Part shown: positions 14,429 through 30,378 of the stretch, piece after piece
How the letters are laid out: every line of letters starts with the position of its first letter
Numbering within the stretch: the stretch's first letter is position 1
NCBI GenBank assembly: GCA_965153355.1
Contig: OZ231126.1
Span: 94,674,001 to 94,738,000, forward strand
Source: Flaccisagitta enflata
Taxonomy: Eukaryota > Chaetognatha > Sagittoidea > Aphragmophora
Reading direction: 5' to 3'
DNA length: 64,000 bases
Notes under the pieces: model-generated
The model's database searches: none
Told to the model about the DNA's origin: nothing
The model's input: only the letters and a program-made list of their open reading frames with translations
Made by a program: the position numbers and the translations under genes

Positions 14429-16215
14429 GTCGCGCGTCAGGGACTTGGAAAAAAAATCACAAAATATTTTTTTGAAAAATGTTTTTTAAAAGTGGGGTGC
14501 AATCAATTGGAAATTGTTTGATTTGCCTAGATCCAAAATCTTGTATTTTCATTTTTTTTTTCAAAAAACTTTAAAATTTTTTTGTATCGCCACACATCTC
14601 TGGATACCCCCCCAAAGAGAATCGAAAATACCATTTTTTCTGACTGTGCTATTTGTCTTCAGGAACATGTGGGCTACTAAAAAAAAACAAAAAACAAAAA
14701 AATTCATCTGAAATTTTTTCATTTATTTCACTTTTTAGGTAAAAAAAGGTCATTTTTAGCATCTTTTAAGTGTAAAATTATTCATGCAGCTTAGAAAATC
14801 CCCAAAAATCTTGCAAATGTGTGGCAATAGATAGAATATACATGTTTTTACCCTTCACAAAGAGATTTTTTAGATATTTTACAGATTAGAGCTTAAAAAT
14901 GGGCTAGAAATAACAAAATATGATTTTTTTTAGCATTTTTAAGTCTAAATTTGTTTGTACAGCATTTTAACTCCCAAAAAGTCCTAGAAATGTGTAGAAG
15001 TAGTCTGAGTTTAATTACTTTTACCCTGAACAATCAGTAATTTTTGAATTTTTTAGGTTTAGAATTTAAAAATAGCTAAAAATTAGCAAAATATTGTTTT
15101 TTTAAGCATTTTCAAGCAAATAATTGTTCATGCAGTTTTATAAAAATTTAAAATTACTGGAAATTCGTGAGAATATATAGAATATAAATTTTCTTACCCT
15201 TCACAAAAAGTTTTTTTAGATATTTTGCTTGAAAATGTAAAAAAAAACAATATTCTGCTATTTTTAAGCTATTTTTAAACTATTTTTAAACTCTAAACAA
15301 AAAAAAATCATAAATTACTAATTGTTCAAGGTAAAAGTAATTAAACTCAGAATATTACTTTACATTTCTAGGATTTTTTGGGAGTTAAAATACTGTGTAA
15401 ATAAATAAAGACTTAAAAATGCTGAAAAAACCTATATTTAGCCATTTTTAGGCCATTTTTAAGCTGTAATTTATCTAAAAAAAGTTTTTGTGAAGGGTAA
15501 AAACATGTATCTTTTATCTATTGCCACGCATTTCTAATATTTTTTTAGATTTATAAGTCTGCATGAACAATTTTTTGCTTAAAAATGCTAAAAAAACTAA
15601 TATTTTGCTATTTTTTAGCTATTTTTAAACTCTAAACCTAAAAAAAATCCAAAATTACTGATTGTTCAGGGTGAAAGTAATTAAACTCAGACTACCACTA
15701 CATATTTCTAGGATTTTTCGAGAGTTAAAATGCTATTTGAACAAATTTAGACTTTAAAATACTGAAAAAAACTATATTACACCATTTTTAGGCTATTTTT
15801 AAGCTTTAATCTGTATGATATCTAAAAAAACTTACTGTGAAGGGTAAAAACATGTACATTCTATGTATTGCCACACATTTCCAGTATTTTTTGGGATTTT
15901 CTATGCTGCATGAACAATTTTATGTTTAAAAAATGCTAAAAATGCCTTTTTTTTACCTAAAAAGTGAAATAAATGAAAAAATTTCAGATGAATTTTTTTG
16001 TTTTTTGTTTTTTTTAGTAGCCCACATGTTCCTGAAGACAAATAGCACAGTCAGAAAAAATGGTATTTTCGATTCTCTTTGGGGGGGTATCCAGAGACGT
16101 GTGTCGCGCATCAGGGACTTTGAAAAAAAAATCACAAAATATTTTTTTGAAAAATGTTTTTTTAAAGTGGGGTGCAGTTGATAGGAAATGTTTTTATTCG
16201 CCTAGATCCAAAACC
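14429..16215. repeat. ~1.6-kb palindrome between direct repeats
   Basis: Left arm about 14560-15250 is mirrored by right arm about 15250-16095. For example, ATACCCCCCCAAAGAGAATC near 14605 matches the complement near 16070, and the AACATGTGGGCTACT region matches GTAGCCCACATGTT. Arms contain ~290-bp subrepeats. Outside the palindrome, 14429-14550 and 16102-16215 are direct repeats of each other (GTCGCGC-TCAGGGACTT..GTGGGGTGCA). Confidence 0.75.
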
Positions 16216-16492
16216 TGTAAAATAATTTTTTTTCAAAAATTAAAAGATTTGATTGGGGGCGAGTTCAAAGAAAAAACGGAAAAAAAGAACGTCGGTTTTC
16301 TCTTTTACTTCCTAAGTATGAAAAAGGCCGTAACTTCTAAACTATTGATGCGATTGTCCTGAAATTTGAAATACTAGCTGACGTCATGCTTCTCGACGTA
16401 CGAGCTAAAAATCTCGATTGTGAACCGTCATAAAGTTGGACGCACTTCTTTGCCTAGTATGATGTATAGAGGTTTGATGGTATGATTGAAAA

Positions 16493-16915
16493 GTTATCTA
16501 AGGATCGCACTTGGTCAATGGTACCCAATGGCCTTAAAAAACCGATGTCCTGAAAGACAGGGATGAGTTTCCTCACCTCCCGAGAGAGCTAATTTGAGGG
16601 CTTGGAGGGCTGATTGGAGGTCTGGATGGCAGATTTGAACCCTAGGGCTAATTTGAGGTCTGGAGGGCAGACTTAAAGCCTCAAGGAATGATTTGAAGCC
16701 TGGAGTGGTGATGTGAAATCTGATAGGGCTAATGTGAGGGCTAGAAGGGAAAATATCCGGCTTGAGAGTGCTGATTCGAGGCCTTGATGATCGACGGGGA
16801 AAGGGGTATATACAGAAAGACAAGAAAAAAGAAAACGGATATTTGGAAATTCATCCCTGTGTCCTACAGGACATAGGCTCTTTGGGGCCCTTTGGGGCCA
16901 CTGCCCAAAAAGGGC
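16493..16915 (+). mobile_element. Family B element, diverged
   Basis: Head CTAAGGATCGCACTTGGTCA, degenerate left arm (CGATGTCCTGAAAGACAGGG), GGGCTAATTTGAGG-type tandem interior, right arm CCCTGTGTCCTACAGGACAT..GGGGCCACTGCCC. Confidence 0.65.
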
Positions 16916-17177
16916 GAGAAAAGCGGTAAGAACCAAATCAACTAACACTGTAACAAGGGAAGGAAAGGAAGCAACGAACGAGAGGGAGAGAGAAGTCATG
17001 ACACCCAATGCTGCATGTTCTTTTTTCATCCTTTTCTTTGTAGCGAAAACATTCAGTAGCGCTAAGTGATACAGTCGAATACCAGGCAAAGGTGTAGGAG
17101 ACGGCCGCACTTATGTAAACATATGTTTTGGCATTTTTTCATGCGATGCCACTGACAATGAACTTTGGGTGACATCC

Positions 17178-17640
17178 CTACCCCCTAACTCAACCCTACC
17201 CCTAAACCCAGCCCTACCCCAAAACCCAGCCCTACCCCAAAACCCAACCCTACCCCTAAACCCAACCCAACCCCTCAACCCTACCCCTAAACCCAACCCT
17301 ACCCCTAAACCCAACCCTACCCCTAAACCCTACCCCTAAACCTAACCCTACCTCTAAACCCAACCCTACCCCTAGACCTAATCCTATACCTAAACCTGAC
17401 CCTACCCCTAAACCCAACCCTACCCCTAAACCCAACCCTACCCCTAAACCCAACCACAAACCTAAACCCAACCCCTAAACCCAACCCTACCCCTAAACCC
17501 AACCCTGCCCCTAAACCCAACCCTACCCCTAAACCCAACCCTACCCCTAAACCCAACCCTTCCCCAAAACACAACCCTACCCCTAAACCCAACCCTTCCC
17601 TTACCCCAAAACACAACCCTACCCCTAAAGCCCAAATTCC
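17178..17640 (-). repeat. Telomere-like CCCTAAACCCAA minisatellite
   Basis: Degenerate array of CCCTACCCCTAAACCCAA units (about 17-18 bp), C-rich on the plus strand. The unit is not a canonical 6-mer. It lies inside element G. Confidence 0.85.
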
Positions 17641-17722
17641 AACCTATCCAAATATTCAAGCCTTTTGAATTTGGTGATAAAACCTAGGTTGGAATGGTAT
17701 AAACTAAGTGCGGCCGTCTCCT

Positions 17723-18236
17723 TTGGGTGCTTCACATAGCAAATGCTGGTTATTTCTTTTCGCCCTCTTTACCTAATGTGGAATGACAAATTTTAGAACC
17801 CTTACCATTTTTGTTTTATCAAAAATTGTTCATCTTCCGTTTTTTAGAAAATTGCTTTTGAAGACCTAATTTGCATAATGCAGTGGGATAAAACAATATG
17901 CTGACATTGTTTAAATCAGCTTTCATAATTTTCTACTCTTCATAGAATTGCAATTCTGCCTATTTATTTGCTCTTTCATAACTTATGTTCTGATAATTTT
18001 TTTTTTTTTCCATACATCATGATTTTTTAAAACAAATAATTGCCCTTTTTGTAACAAAACTTCACAGGATTTTGCTGAATTCTGGGAAATCAGTGGAAAC
18101 TTTAAGGCCAAAACAAAAACAGAAGATGAAGGAATTTTGAAAAAAGGAAAATGGTCATCTTCATGATTTTTGCTCCTCCACATTACCTAAGTAGGGTGAA
18201 CGGATACTCCCAACTTTTGCTATGTGAAGCACCCAA
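17723..18236. mobile_element. TIR element F nested in G, 9-bp TSD
   Basis: 514 bp with near-perfect inverted ends TTGGGTGCTTCACATAGCAA and complement, bounded by direct repeats CCGTCTCCT (17714-17722 and 18237-18245). It sits in the right inverted end of G: removing it restores the GTCTCCTACAC motif of G. No open frame, so non-autonomous; Mutator-like by TSD length. Confidence 0.8.
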
Positions 18237-18478
18237 CCGTCTCCTACACGTACACCGAATACCACTAAAGGCAGCTATCACTAACCAGAAAAAATTCATA
18301 AAGGGGAGCCTCTTTTTTCAGAGCATGTTCTTCTATGTATATATCTCATGCTGGTTGACTGCCTGTCTGTTTTTGTATTTAATCTGTCTGTCTGTGTCTC
18401 TTTTCCCTCTTTGTCTTCCTCTGTCTTTTAGTGTGGATGTGTGTGTGTGTGTGTCTGTTATGTCTGTCTGTCTGACTG

Positions 18479-18487
<9 letters not shown>

Positions 18488-18510
<23 letters not shown>

Positions 18511-18630
18511 CACTTTTTCTTCTTTTCTTTGCCCCACCCACCAAAGCAAAATATAAAACAGGCCTCGATGGCTGAGAAGATGGAAAGATTAAGGGCCTCA
18601 GCTAAATCTCATTTTGATCGCCAACATCAA
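18488..18630 (-). repeat. Family H dispersed repeat, copy 2
   Basis: Reverse complement of 1405-1541, including GAGGCCTGTTTTATATTTTG. On its tail side lie short (CT)n and CTGT runs (18440-18510). Confidence 0.6.
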
Positions 18631-18659
18631 AATGCAAAAAAAAAAAAAAACATTCAAAA

Positions 18660-19319
18660 AGTCATAACGTGAAAAATATCTATCCCACAGACCTTTGGTT
18701 GGCGCCGTTTGAAAAAAAAAAAACTCTTTCTTAGCTGTGAATATCAAAAAGTGTATACTCCCGCCCCGAAAATGGCACAACTTTCCTAAACACCATCCAT
18801 TCAAACTACCCCCAGGTGGTTTTGAGTAGTAATCTGGATGTTTTACTTGTTTACAATCTAGATGGACTACCTGAACTAGTATCCTGCTTCAAAGAAATCT
18901 TTCTTTCAGCGCCTTTTGAGAAATATCCAAAATTGATAATTTTTGATCTTATCTTACACTAAAGTTTTATTCAGTTATTAAAAAGTCTTTTTGGATAGCA
19001 TATTTGAATTTCTGAGAGAATTTCCTTTCATTTGATAAGTCACACAGTATATTTTAATAAAAAAAAATGAAATTTGTAGTTTTTAAGCTGCCGTCACTTA
19101 AAGCTTTGTTTGGCAATGGTAGTTGAAAATCTGAAAAATTTATTCTATCTAAAAAGTATACAGTGCAACCTATTAAATGAAAAGAAATTTCGTTAGGAAT
19201 AAAATTCTGTTATCTAAAAATATTTTCTATTAGCCCAGTAAATTCTGGATGCAGAATATGATGAAATATTATCAATTTTATACTAAAAAGGTGCCACAAG
19301 AAAGATTTCTTTGAACAGT
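18660..19319. other. No recognised feature
   Basis: A/T-rich, no gene or dispersed family recognised. Confidence 0.3.
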
Positions 19320-19791
19320 CTATGAACAAAACGAGGAAAGTAGATTTTGCTGATCACCGGTATGATGCTAAGGCGTAGTTTATTAAAAAATGTAGGCTTG
19401 TAATTACCTCATAGAAAATTACTGAGGACTGAAAGAAACTAACGCAAGAACGATTACTACACGGAGGCCATGTAAAACCATGAGAGAAATTTCTTTTTAA
19501 TTGAAAACAAATATTGGCAATAAATTGCAGGGCTGGCCAGAGGGGGTCAATCTTATCCCAGATGAAGGTTCTGAGCCCCAGGGGTGACTTAATGCCAACA
19601 TTTGCTTTCATTTAAAAAGAAGTTCTTTTCATGATTTTACATGGCATCCCTGTAGTGATTGTTCTTCCGTTAGTTTCTTTCAGTCCTCAATAATTTTCTA
19701 CAAGGTGATTACAAGCCTACAGTTTAAAATAAACTACGCCTAAGCATCATACCAGTGATCAGCAAAATCTACTCTCCTTGTTTTGTCTATA
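19320..19791. mobile_element. Foldback element with ~190-bp arms
   Basis: Left arm about 19320-19515 and right arm about 19610-19791 are inverted copies, for example ACAAAACGAGGAAAGTAGAT against its diverged complement near 19770, and GACTGAAAGAAACTAACG against GTTAGTTTCTTTCAGTC. About 100 bp of unique centre. No coding capacity. Confidence 0.7.
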
Positions 19792-20202
19792 CACCGTGAA
19801 GCTGGATCCTACTTCAGGAAGTCAATCCAGAGTGAAAACACGAAAAAAATCCAGAGTACTTCTTAAACCACTTGGCGGTAGCTTGAACGGATGGTGCAAA
19901 TTGCCTCAAAGGGAAGTTGGAAAACTTCATTTCTACCCCACGTTTCAAAAAGTCAAATTACAGAATTCGACTTTTTTCCAATTATCCTTATATCCTATTA
20001 TGAGGCTTGAGAGAAAATCAAAAGAAACAAGGCCAAGAACTGAATGCGTAACCCATCAACCAACAAATGGTCGGATATATTCGCTGACAGTAATGATGTA
20101 GACAAGTAACAAGTTGAGGACGCAAGCTGAAGACCGCCTAATCTATGTAAACCTTTTTCGTTTTCGTCTGCTGATACAAAAAAAATCTTTGATCTTCAAA
20201 AA

Positions 20203-20353
20203 AAAAAAAGTCCAAGCGGGCCAATGGGGTGCGCCGTGTGGATCGTCAAACGTTATTGACCAATGGACCAACCAACAGACTCAACAGAAGTGCTTTGGCG
20301 CACCTAACAAGGCCGATTATACGGCAAAGCGGACCGGGGGACAGGGGCAGTGA
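20203..20353 (-). repeat. Two abutting family A fragments
   Basis: 20203-20309 matches the GGTGCG subtype seen at 46591 (GGCCAATGGGGTGCGCC, GGATCGTC, ending GGCGCACCTAA). A second head, AACAAGGCCGATTATACGGC, starts immediately at about 20308, giving a head-to-tail junction. Confidence 0.5.
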
Positions 20354-20447
20354 AGGAAGCCAGTCAGGCACTAAAGCGACTGAAAATATTATTGAATAAT
20401 CAGAGACGTCATGCAGAGACGGATTTATAATTCAATTACTCAATGTT

Positions 20448-20650
20448 TTTAGTTGCGGACACGCAACTCTATAAGAGGCTTTGTCTGTCCGTCCGTCCGT
20501 CGGTTCGTTGGTCCGTCGGTCCGTGATGATTGAGTTGAAAAGTGGAAAAACGAGTATTAGATACTTTTTGTGTATGTTTGTGTGTGGGATAGGGGTTGGG
20601 ATGTGGATGGGGGTTGGATGCCCCTGCCCACCCGTCTGCAACGATAATGT
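20448..20650 (+). mobile_element. Family A element, GTTGCG subtype
   Basis: Hairpin AGTTGCGGACACGCAACT, then CGTCCGTC run and CCCCTGCCCACCCGTCTGCAAC. The third stem word is CTGCAAC and the terminal GGCCTTGTT is missing. Confidence 0.7.
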
Positions 20651-20760
20651 GACCCCGCGTCACTTGTTTATACGTAAATTGGCGTTTCACAAGTGCAAAG
20701 AAGAAAAAAAAGATAACACAAAATCATATGGGGATTGGGGAACAGAACACATGATAAATT

Positions 20761-24627
<3,867 letters not shown>

Positions 24628-24892
24628 CTGAAGGACAAATTTTTTTTTTAAATGTCGCCATAATAAACAAAAACGTAATTACAGGTAATGAGTCAAACCC
24701 CGCAATGACGGAAGTCAAGGCCAGGCACCAATACATTTCGTCTTCTACAGGCGGATTTTTTCTATTGCCAATAGAGAAATTGACATGAAAGGAACAAATT
24801 CTTTTTTTATCCGTTATAGGTGGATTTCCATTGCTCTCGGATTCGTTATAGCGGGATATAACTATTTTATTTTTTATGGACATACGATATGG

Positions 24893-25035
24893 GCCAGATC
24901 AACCATTTGCCCCCCAAAGGCCCAATTTTCTATAGAACACAGGGGGTAATTTCCTTATCTTTGTCTGCACATACCTGTATACACTGTCCCCCCCCCCCCT
25001 GAGACCCCTAGCCAGTCCTCTTAGGCTCAAAATTA
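24893..25035 (+). repeat. Degenerate family B fragment
   Basis: CCCCCAAAGGCCCAATTTTC..TAGAACACAGGGGGTAATTTCC followed by CCTGAGACCCC..GTCCTCTTAGGCTCAAA, a decayed B left arm and interior. Confidence 0.45.
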
Positions 25036-25182
25036 AAAAGAAAGAAATACAGTTGAACCCTGCTCTAACGGACCTGCTACCAACGGAATTCTGCCTATAA
25101 TAGATGCAAAATCACAGTCCCTTCAATTGTTTTATTTTCATTTCTTATGAAAGTTGGACGACGTAAATACTCAAACCCAAAC

Positions 25183-27876
25183 TTAGTCCAGGAGCTTAAG
25201 GAAAAATCTCGGCGTTTGTGGAAACAAGCGTGGAAATTTGCATACAGGGTCAGTTTTTGGTGCTGAACAAGACTAGGATGGGTACACTTTCAAATTTTGA
25301 GTGTACCCATCTAAAAAATGCATTTTTTTCAAAAAAAAAAATTCAAAACAGCGCTGACGCCAAACCGTTGAACAAAAAGCCACAAAATTTTAGGTGAAGA
25401 AAAATATGGGTTTTTTCTACTTGCATGCAAAATTTCAGCCAAATCGGTTCAGTAGAAGCGGAGATATTGCCGTTTAAAGTCTAGGCCTGTTTTTTGAAAA
25501 AGGGCTATGTTTCATTTTTTGCACAAAATTTTGAATTTTTGAGCTAGAACTCTGAAATCTTTTGCAGACATGTATTTCAACATTTTTTTTCGTGAAAATC
25601 AAAAAAATTTCAAAAAATTTTATGTTTTTCTCATTTTTTGGCCAAAAAACCTAAAAATTGAATTTCAAAATCTATGCCTCATTCTAAAAACAGGATTTTT
25701 TGGGGATAAAACTTGAAACCTGGGTGACCATTTGGGGAATCAAGTCCCAGTAAGTACACCAACCTAATTCCAGAGTTTCAGAGGGGTACGATGCCCCAAA
25801 GAGGCTAAAAAATATTTCAAAGTTGGAAAAAAAAAGTCCCAAAAATTTGCATTTTTGGACACCCTGGGATATTTGGTAACGCTACGGCCAAACGGCTTTA
25901 GTTAGCTGCACCAAATTTGGCATACAAGTTCTCAAGACTCAGGCGCTTCTTCATGCAAAATTTTGAATACCTGCATGACCTAAGAGTGTCATTTTTTGGC
26001 AAAAAAAGTCCCAAAAAGTGCTCAAAATAACCAAAATTTGGGTTTTTTGGGCATATACGCTATTCCAAGACCTTCAGGATCACAAAATTTGGCATGAATA
26101 TACTACTGCCCCACATCAACATACATGTCAAATTTCAAAAGCCTGGGTCTAATAGTTTTGGAAATATTCAGTTTTGAAATTTTTCAAAATTTTGCAATTT
26201 TTGATTTTTGACATTTTTTAGAAAAAAATGAAAAATATGCTTGCCAATTTTGTGAAAACAGACTTGCTAATTCATATGAAGTGTAACAACCTAATTCCAA
26301 AGTTTCAGAGGGGTACGATGACCCTAAGAGGCTGAAAAATATTTCAAAGTTGAAAAAAAAGGTCCCAAAATTTTGCATTTCTGGACACCCTGGGATATTT
26401 TGTAACGCTATGGCCAAACGGCTTTAGTTGGCTGCACCAAATTTGGCATACAAGTTCTCAAGACTCTAGCGCTTTTTCATGCAAAATTTTGAATACCTCC
26501 ATGACCTGAAAGTGCCATTTTTTAACAAAAAAGTCCCAAAAAATGCTAAAAATAGCCAAAATTTGGGTTTTTTGAGCATATATGCTATTCTAAGACCTTC
26601 AGGATCACAAAATTTGGCATGTATATACAAGTGCCCCACATCAACACACATGTCAAATTTCAAAAGCCTGGGTTTAATAGTTTTGGAAATATTCAGTTTT
26701 GAAATTTTTCAAAATTTTGCGATTCTTGATTTCTTACCTTTTTTTTTTTTTTTAAATGAAAAATATGAGTGCCAATTTTGTGAAAATGGACTTGCTAATT
26801 CATATGAAGTGTAAAAAATTAATTCTAAAGTTTCAGAGGGGTACGATGACCCAAACAGGCCGAAAAATATTTCAAAGTTGAAAAAACAGGTCCCAAAATT
26901 TTGCATTTTTGGACACCCTGGGATATTTTGTAACGCTACGGCCAAACGGCTTTAGTTGGCTGCACCAAATATGGCATACAAGTTCTCAAGACTCAAGCGC
27001 TTTTTCATGCAAAATTTTGAAAACCTCCATGACCTATAAGTGCCATTTTTTGGCAAGAAAGTCCCAAAAAATGCTCAAAATAACCAAAATTTGTTTTTTT
27101 TTTTTGGGCTTATATGCTATTCATAGACCTTCAGGATGACAAAATTTAGCATGAATAGACTAGTGCCCCACATCAACACACATGTCAAATTTCAAAAGCC
27201 TGGGTTTGATAGTTTTGGAGTTATTCAGTTTTGAAATTTTTCTAAATTTTGCGACTTTTGATTTCTAACCTTTTTTTTTTTTTTTAAAAAAGAAAAATAT
27301 GAGCGGCAATTTTGTGAAAATGGACTTGCTAATTCATATGAAGCGTGAAAACCTAATTCCAAAGTTTCAGAGGGGTATGATGACCCCAACAGGCTGAAAA
27401 ATGTTTCAAAAATGGGAAAAAAAAGGTCCCAAAATTTTGCATTTTTGGACACCCTGGGATATTTTGTAACGCTACAGCCAAACAGTTTTAGTAAACTGCA
27501 TCAGATTTGGCATACAAGTCCTGGAGGCTCAGGAGCTTCATCATGCAAAATTTTGAATACCTATGTGACCTTTCAGTGTGGTTTTTCAGCAAAAAAATGC
27601 CCAAAAAACCCTCAAAATCACTAAAATTTGTTTTTTTGGGCATAAATGCTGTTCTAAGACATTCACGATCACACAGTTTGGCATAAATAAACTTGTGCCC
27701 CACGTGAACACACATATCAAATATCAAAAGCCTGGGTTTAATTATTTTGAAGATATTCAGTTCTGAAAGTTTTCAAAAATTTGCGATTTCATTCTTTTGT
27801 GAAAATTGCTAATCAATATGAAGTGTAACAACTTAATTCCAGTTTCTGAGGGGTACAATGACCCAAAGAGACTGGA
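25183..27876 (+). repeat. Left inverted arm: ~530-bp tandem units (family C)
   Basis: After a unique lead (25183-25800), ~530-bp units repeat: ACACCCTGGGATATTT occurs near 25861, 26388, 26918 and 27458. Each unit carries CAAATTTGGCATACAAGTTCTC, GTGCCCCACATCAACACACATG and AATTCATATGAAGTGTAA. The whole stretch is the reverse complement of 54417-56040 plus 49190-50189. Unit open frames (about 65-80 aa) recur because of the repetition and have no known domain. Confidence 0.85.
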
Positions 27877-28077
27877 CAAGGCGGGATACACGGCCAAAAT
27901 CAGTTGTGGATGGGTGGGAAGGGGCGGAAATGCAAACTTTCCAACTTGATCATTCTGGATGGACCAATGGACGAACGGACCGACGGACCAATGGACCTAT
28001 GGACTGACAGAGCAATGGACCAACAGACCAATGGACTGACAGACAAAGCCTCTTATAGAGTTGCGTGTTCGCAACTA
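27877..28077 (-). mobile_element. Family A element in a C unit, GTTGCG subtype
   Basis: ACAAGGCGGGATACACGGCC start, tetranucleotide run, hairpin GTTGCGTGTTCGCAAC end. It splits a C unit whose sequence resumes at 28081. Confidence 0.75.
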
Positions 28078-28218
28078 AGAATGGTTAAAAGTTGAAAAGA
28101 TCCTGAAATTTAGCATTTTGGACACCCTTGGATATTTTGTAAAGCTACAACCAAACAGCTTAAGTGAGCTACACCAAACTTGGCACACAAGTTCTCAAGA
28201 CTCAGGCGCTTCTTAATG
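28078..28218 (+). repeat. Family C unit fragment
   Basis: Continuation of the interrupted C unit (GACACCCTTGGATATTTTG near 28110) up to the B insertion. Confidence 0.75.
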
Positions 28219-28850
28219 TTTTTGGGCAGCGGCCTCAAAGGAGATGAAGTCTTGTAGAACACCGCGGGACTTTCATTTGTCCGTCCATTTTTCCGTCTGT
28301 CCATTTGTTTGTTCATCCATCCCCCTCCTCATCAAGCCCCTCAAGCCTCAAATCTGGCCTCTCAGGCCTCAAATATGGCCTCTCAGTCCTCAAATCTGGC
28401 CTCTCAGGCCTCAAATTCAACTTTTCAGACCCCGCACCTGATCTCTCGGGCCTCTAACCTGGCCTCTCAGGCCTCAAATTAGGCCTCTCAGGCCTCAAAT
28501 CAGCCATCTTAGCCTCAATTTATTGCTCTCAGGCTTCAAGTCAGTCCTCTGGCCTTTCAAGCCTTAATCCAGCGCTCTCAAGCCTCAAGTCAGCCCTCTC
28601 AAGCTTCCAATTGACATAATCGGGCCTTACATCTTTGACCTCAGTTCAGGCTCTTGAAGGCCTTCAGTCAGCCCTCTATAGCATCTCATCCACTTCTTTA
28701 GGTAGGACGAACAAAAGTCCCCCTGTGTTCTTCAGGACTTCATCCCCTTCGGGGCCGCTGCCCTGCTTCCCCTCACTCCAACTAACAATCACTCAAAGCA
28801 GGGCAACGGGTATCGCTGACTACAAAATACCCCTGGGCGACCTGTTAAGT
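28219..28850 (-). mobile_element. Family B element inserted in a C unit
   Basis: GGGCAGCGGCCTCAAAGGAG start, GGCCTCTCAGGCCTCAAAT-type 20-bp interior repeats, TTCGGGGCCGCTGCCCTGC arm, then the outer head AAAGCAGGGCAACGGGTATC. Confidence 0.75.
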
Positions 28851-28854
28851 GCAG

Positions 28855-29090
28855 TTTTTTAGCAAAAAATTTGATTTCTTCTTAACCATATATCCTTTTC
28901 TATGACTTTCATGATCATGAAATTTGGCATTGATAAACTAGTGCCCCACATGAACACACATACAATTTCAAAAGCCTGGATTTTATAGTTTTGAAGATAT
29001 TCAGTTTCGAATTTTGCAAATTTTGAGTTTAACCTTTTTTTTAATGTAAAATCTGCCTGAAAAATTTTTGATATGAACTTGCTAATTTAA
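28855..29090 (+). repeat. Family C unit fragment
   Basis: CATGATCATGAAATTTGGCA..AGTGCCCCACATGAACACAC..GAACTTGCTAATTT resumes the C unit after the B copy. Confidence 0.7.
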
Positions 29091-29130
29091 CAAGGCCGGA
29101 TACACGGGCCAAGACGGTGCGCCGAGCGTT
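29090..29130 (-). repeat. Family A head fragment
   Basis: AACAAGGCCGGATACACGGG only; the rest is replaced by the next tandem repeat. Confidence 0.5.
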
Positions 29131-29134
29131 ATTT

Positions 29135-29455
29135 ATTCATAGCTATCCCTAGCTCCATCAGACCTATCCCTAGCTCTATCAGACCATTCCTAGCTCTATC
29201 AGACCTATCCCGCCGGACATTATTAATCCATAGCTATCCCTAGCTCCATCAGACCTATCCCTAGCTCTATCAGACCATTCCTAGCTCTATAAGACCTTTC
29301 CCGAGCTCTATCAGGCCTCTCCCGAGCTCTATCAGACCTTTCCCAAGCTCTATCAGACCTATCACCAGCTCTATCAGACCTATCACCAGCTCTGTCAGAC
29401 CTATCCTAAGACCTGTTCGACCTATCACCAGACCTATCCGACCTATCCCCACAAG
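29135..29455 (+). repeat. 20-bp minisatellite CTCTATCAGACCTATCCC
   Basis: About 14 imperfect units of CTAGCTCTATCAGACCTATC, with one longer duplication near 29210-29260. Followed by a few GGGACCCGTTTTT repeats (29470-29605). Confidence 0.85.
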
Positions 29456-29689
29456 ATAGTTTGAGGTAAATTAACGTGGACCCGTTTTTGGTTATGGGAC
29501 CCGTTTTTTTTACTTGTTTTTCATTAGGGGACCCGTTTTGGGACCTGTTTTTACAGTTCATGGACCCGTTTTTTATTTTCTAAGTGTCATAAAAACGGGT
29601 CCCCTCACCATCATTACTTGGTTGTGATTTATAAACACAGAAGATAAGTCGGTATATATCATAGAGGTGATGTGTAGTCTCCTTTAACT

Positions 29690-30378
29690 ATATGCAAATG
29701 TTGACTACCTCCTGCAAGTGTGGACTACCCCATGCAAAACTACCCACCGTACGTGTTGACTACCCCCCCAAGTGTCCACTTCCCCCCCTGAGCGTCGACT
29801 ACCCCTTACAAGTGTTGTCTACCTTCCGCAAGTGTCTAGCACCCTCCCCAAGTGTCTACTACCCCCCTCAAGTGTCAACTTCCCCCTGCGATTGTTGCCT
29901 ACCCCATCAAGTGTCAACTACCCCCATACAAGTGTTGACTACCCCCCGCAAGGGTTGACTACCCACCGTAAATATTGACTACCCCTGCAAGTGTTGTCTA
30001 CCCCCCACAAGTGTTATCTACCCCCCACAAGCGTCGACTACCCCCCACAAGTGTAGACTACCCCCCCAAATGTCCACCACCCTCCACAAGTGTCTTCTAC
30101 CCCCCTCAAGTGTCAACTACCCCCTGCAATGGATGCCTACCCCCCACAAGTGTTTACTACCCCCCTCAAGTGTCAACTACCCCTCACAAGTGTTGACTAT
30201 CCCTGCAAGTATTGACTACCCCCCACATGTGTTGACCACCCCTGCAAGTTACTACTACCCCCCTCAAGTGTCCACTACCCCCAGTAAGTCTTGATTACCA
30301 CCAGCAAGTGTTGACTACCCCCTACAAGTGTCAACCACCCCCGCAAGTGTCCCCTACCCCCTGCAAGTGTCTACTTAA
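29690..30378 (+). repeat. Minisatellite L, AAGTGTTGACTACCCCC
   Basis: Imperfect 18-bp units. Blocks also at 31105-31118, 36305-37083 and 38001-39547, with shared unit order, so these were one array before elements J, K and I inserted. Confidence 0.9.

Larger units (their letters stand above)
17085..18255. mobile_element. TIR element G, 9-bp TSD, telomere-like cargo
   Basis: Flanked by a 9-bp direct repeat CGAATACCA (17076-17084 and 18256-18264). Inverted ends share GTGTAGGAGACGGCCGCACTTA, interrupted on the right by nested element F. The interior is mainly the telomere-like array. Nine-bp duplications are typical of Mutator-like elements; no transposase is present, so the assignment is inference. 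Confidence 0.65.

Noticed and set aside
17178-17640. True chromosome end
   Set aside because: The array is internal, enclosed by TIRs and a target duplication, and unit length is not the simple 6-mer.
26184-27766. Repeated 65-80 codon frames in family C units (NFGTFFFNFEIFFSLLGSSYP..) as a gene family
   Set aside because: The frames recur because the DNA unit recurs on both arms; they start and stop at repeat features and match no domain I know.
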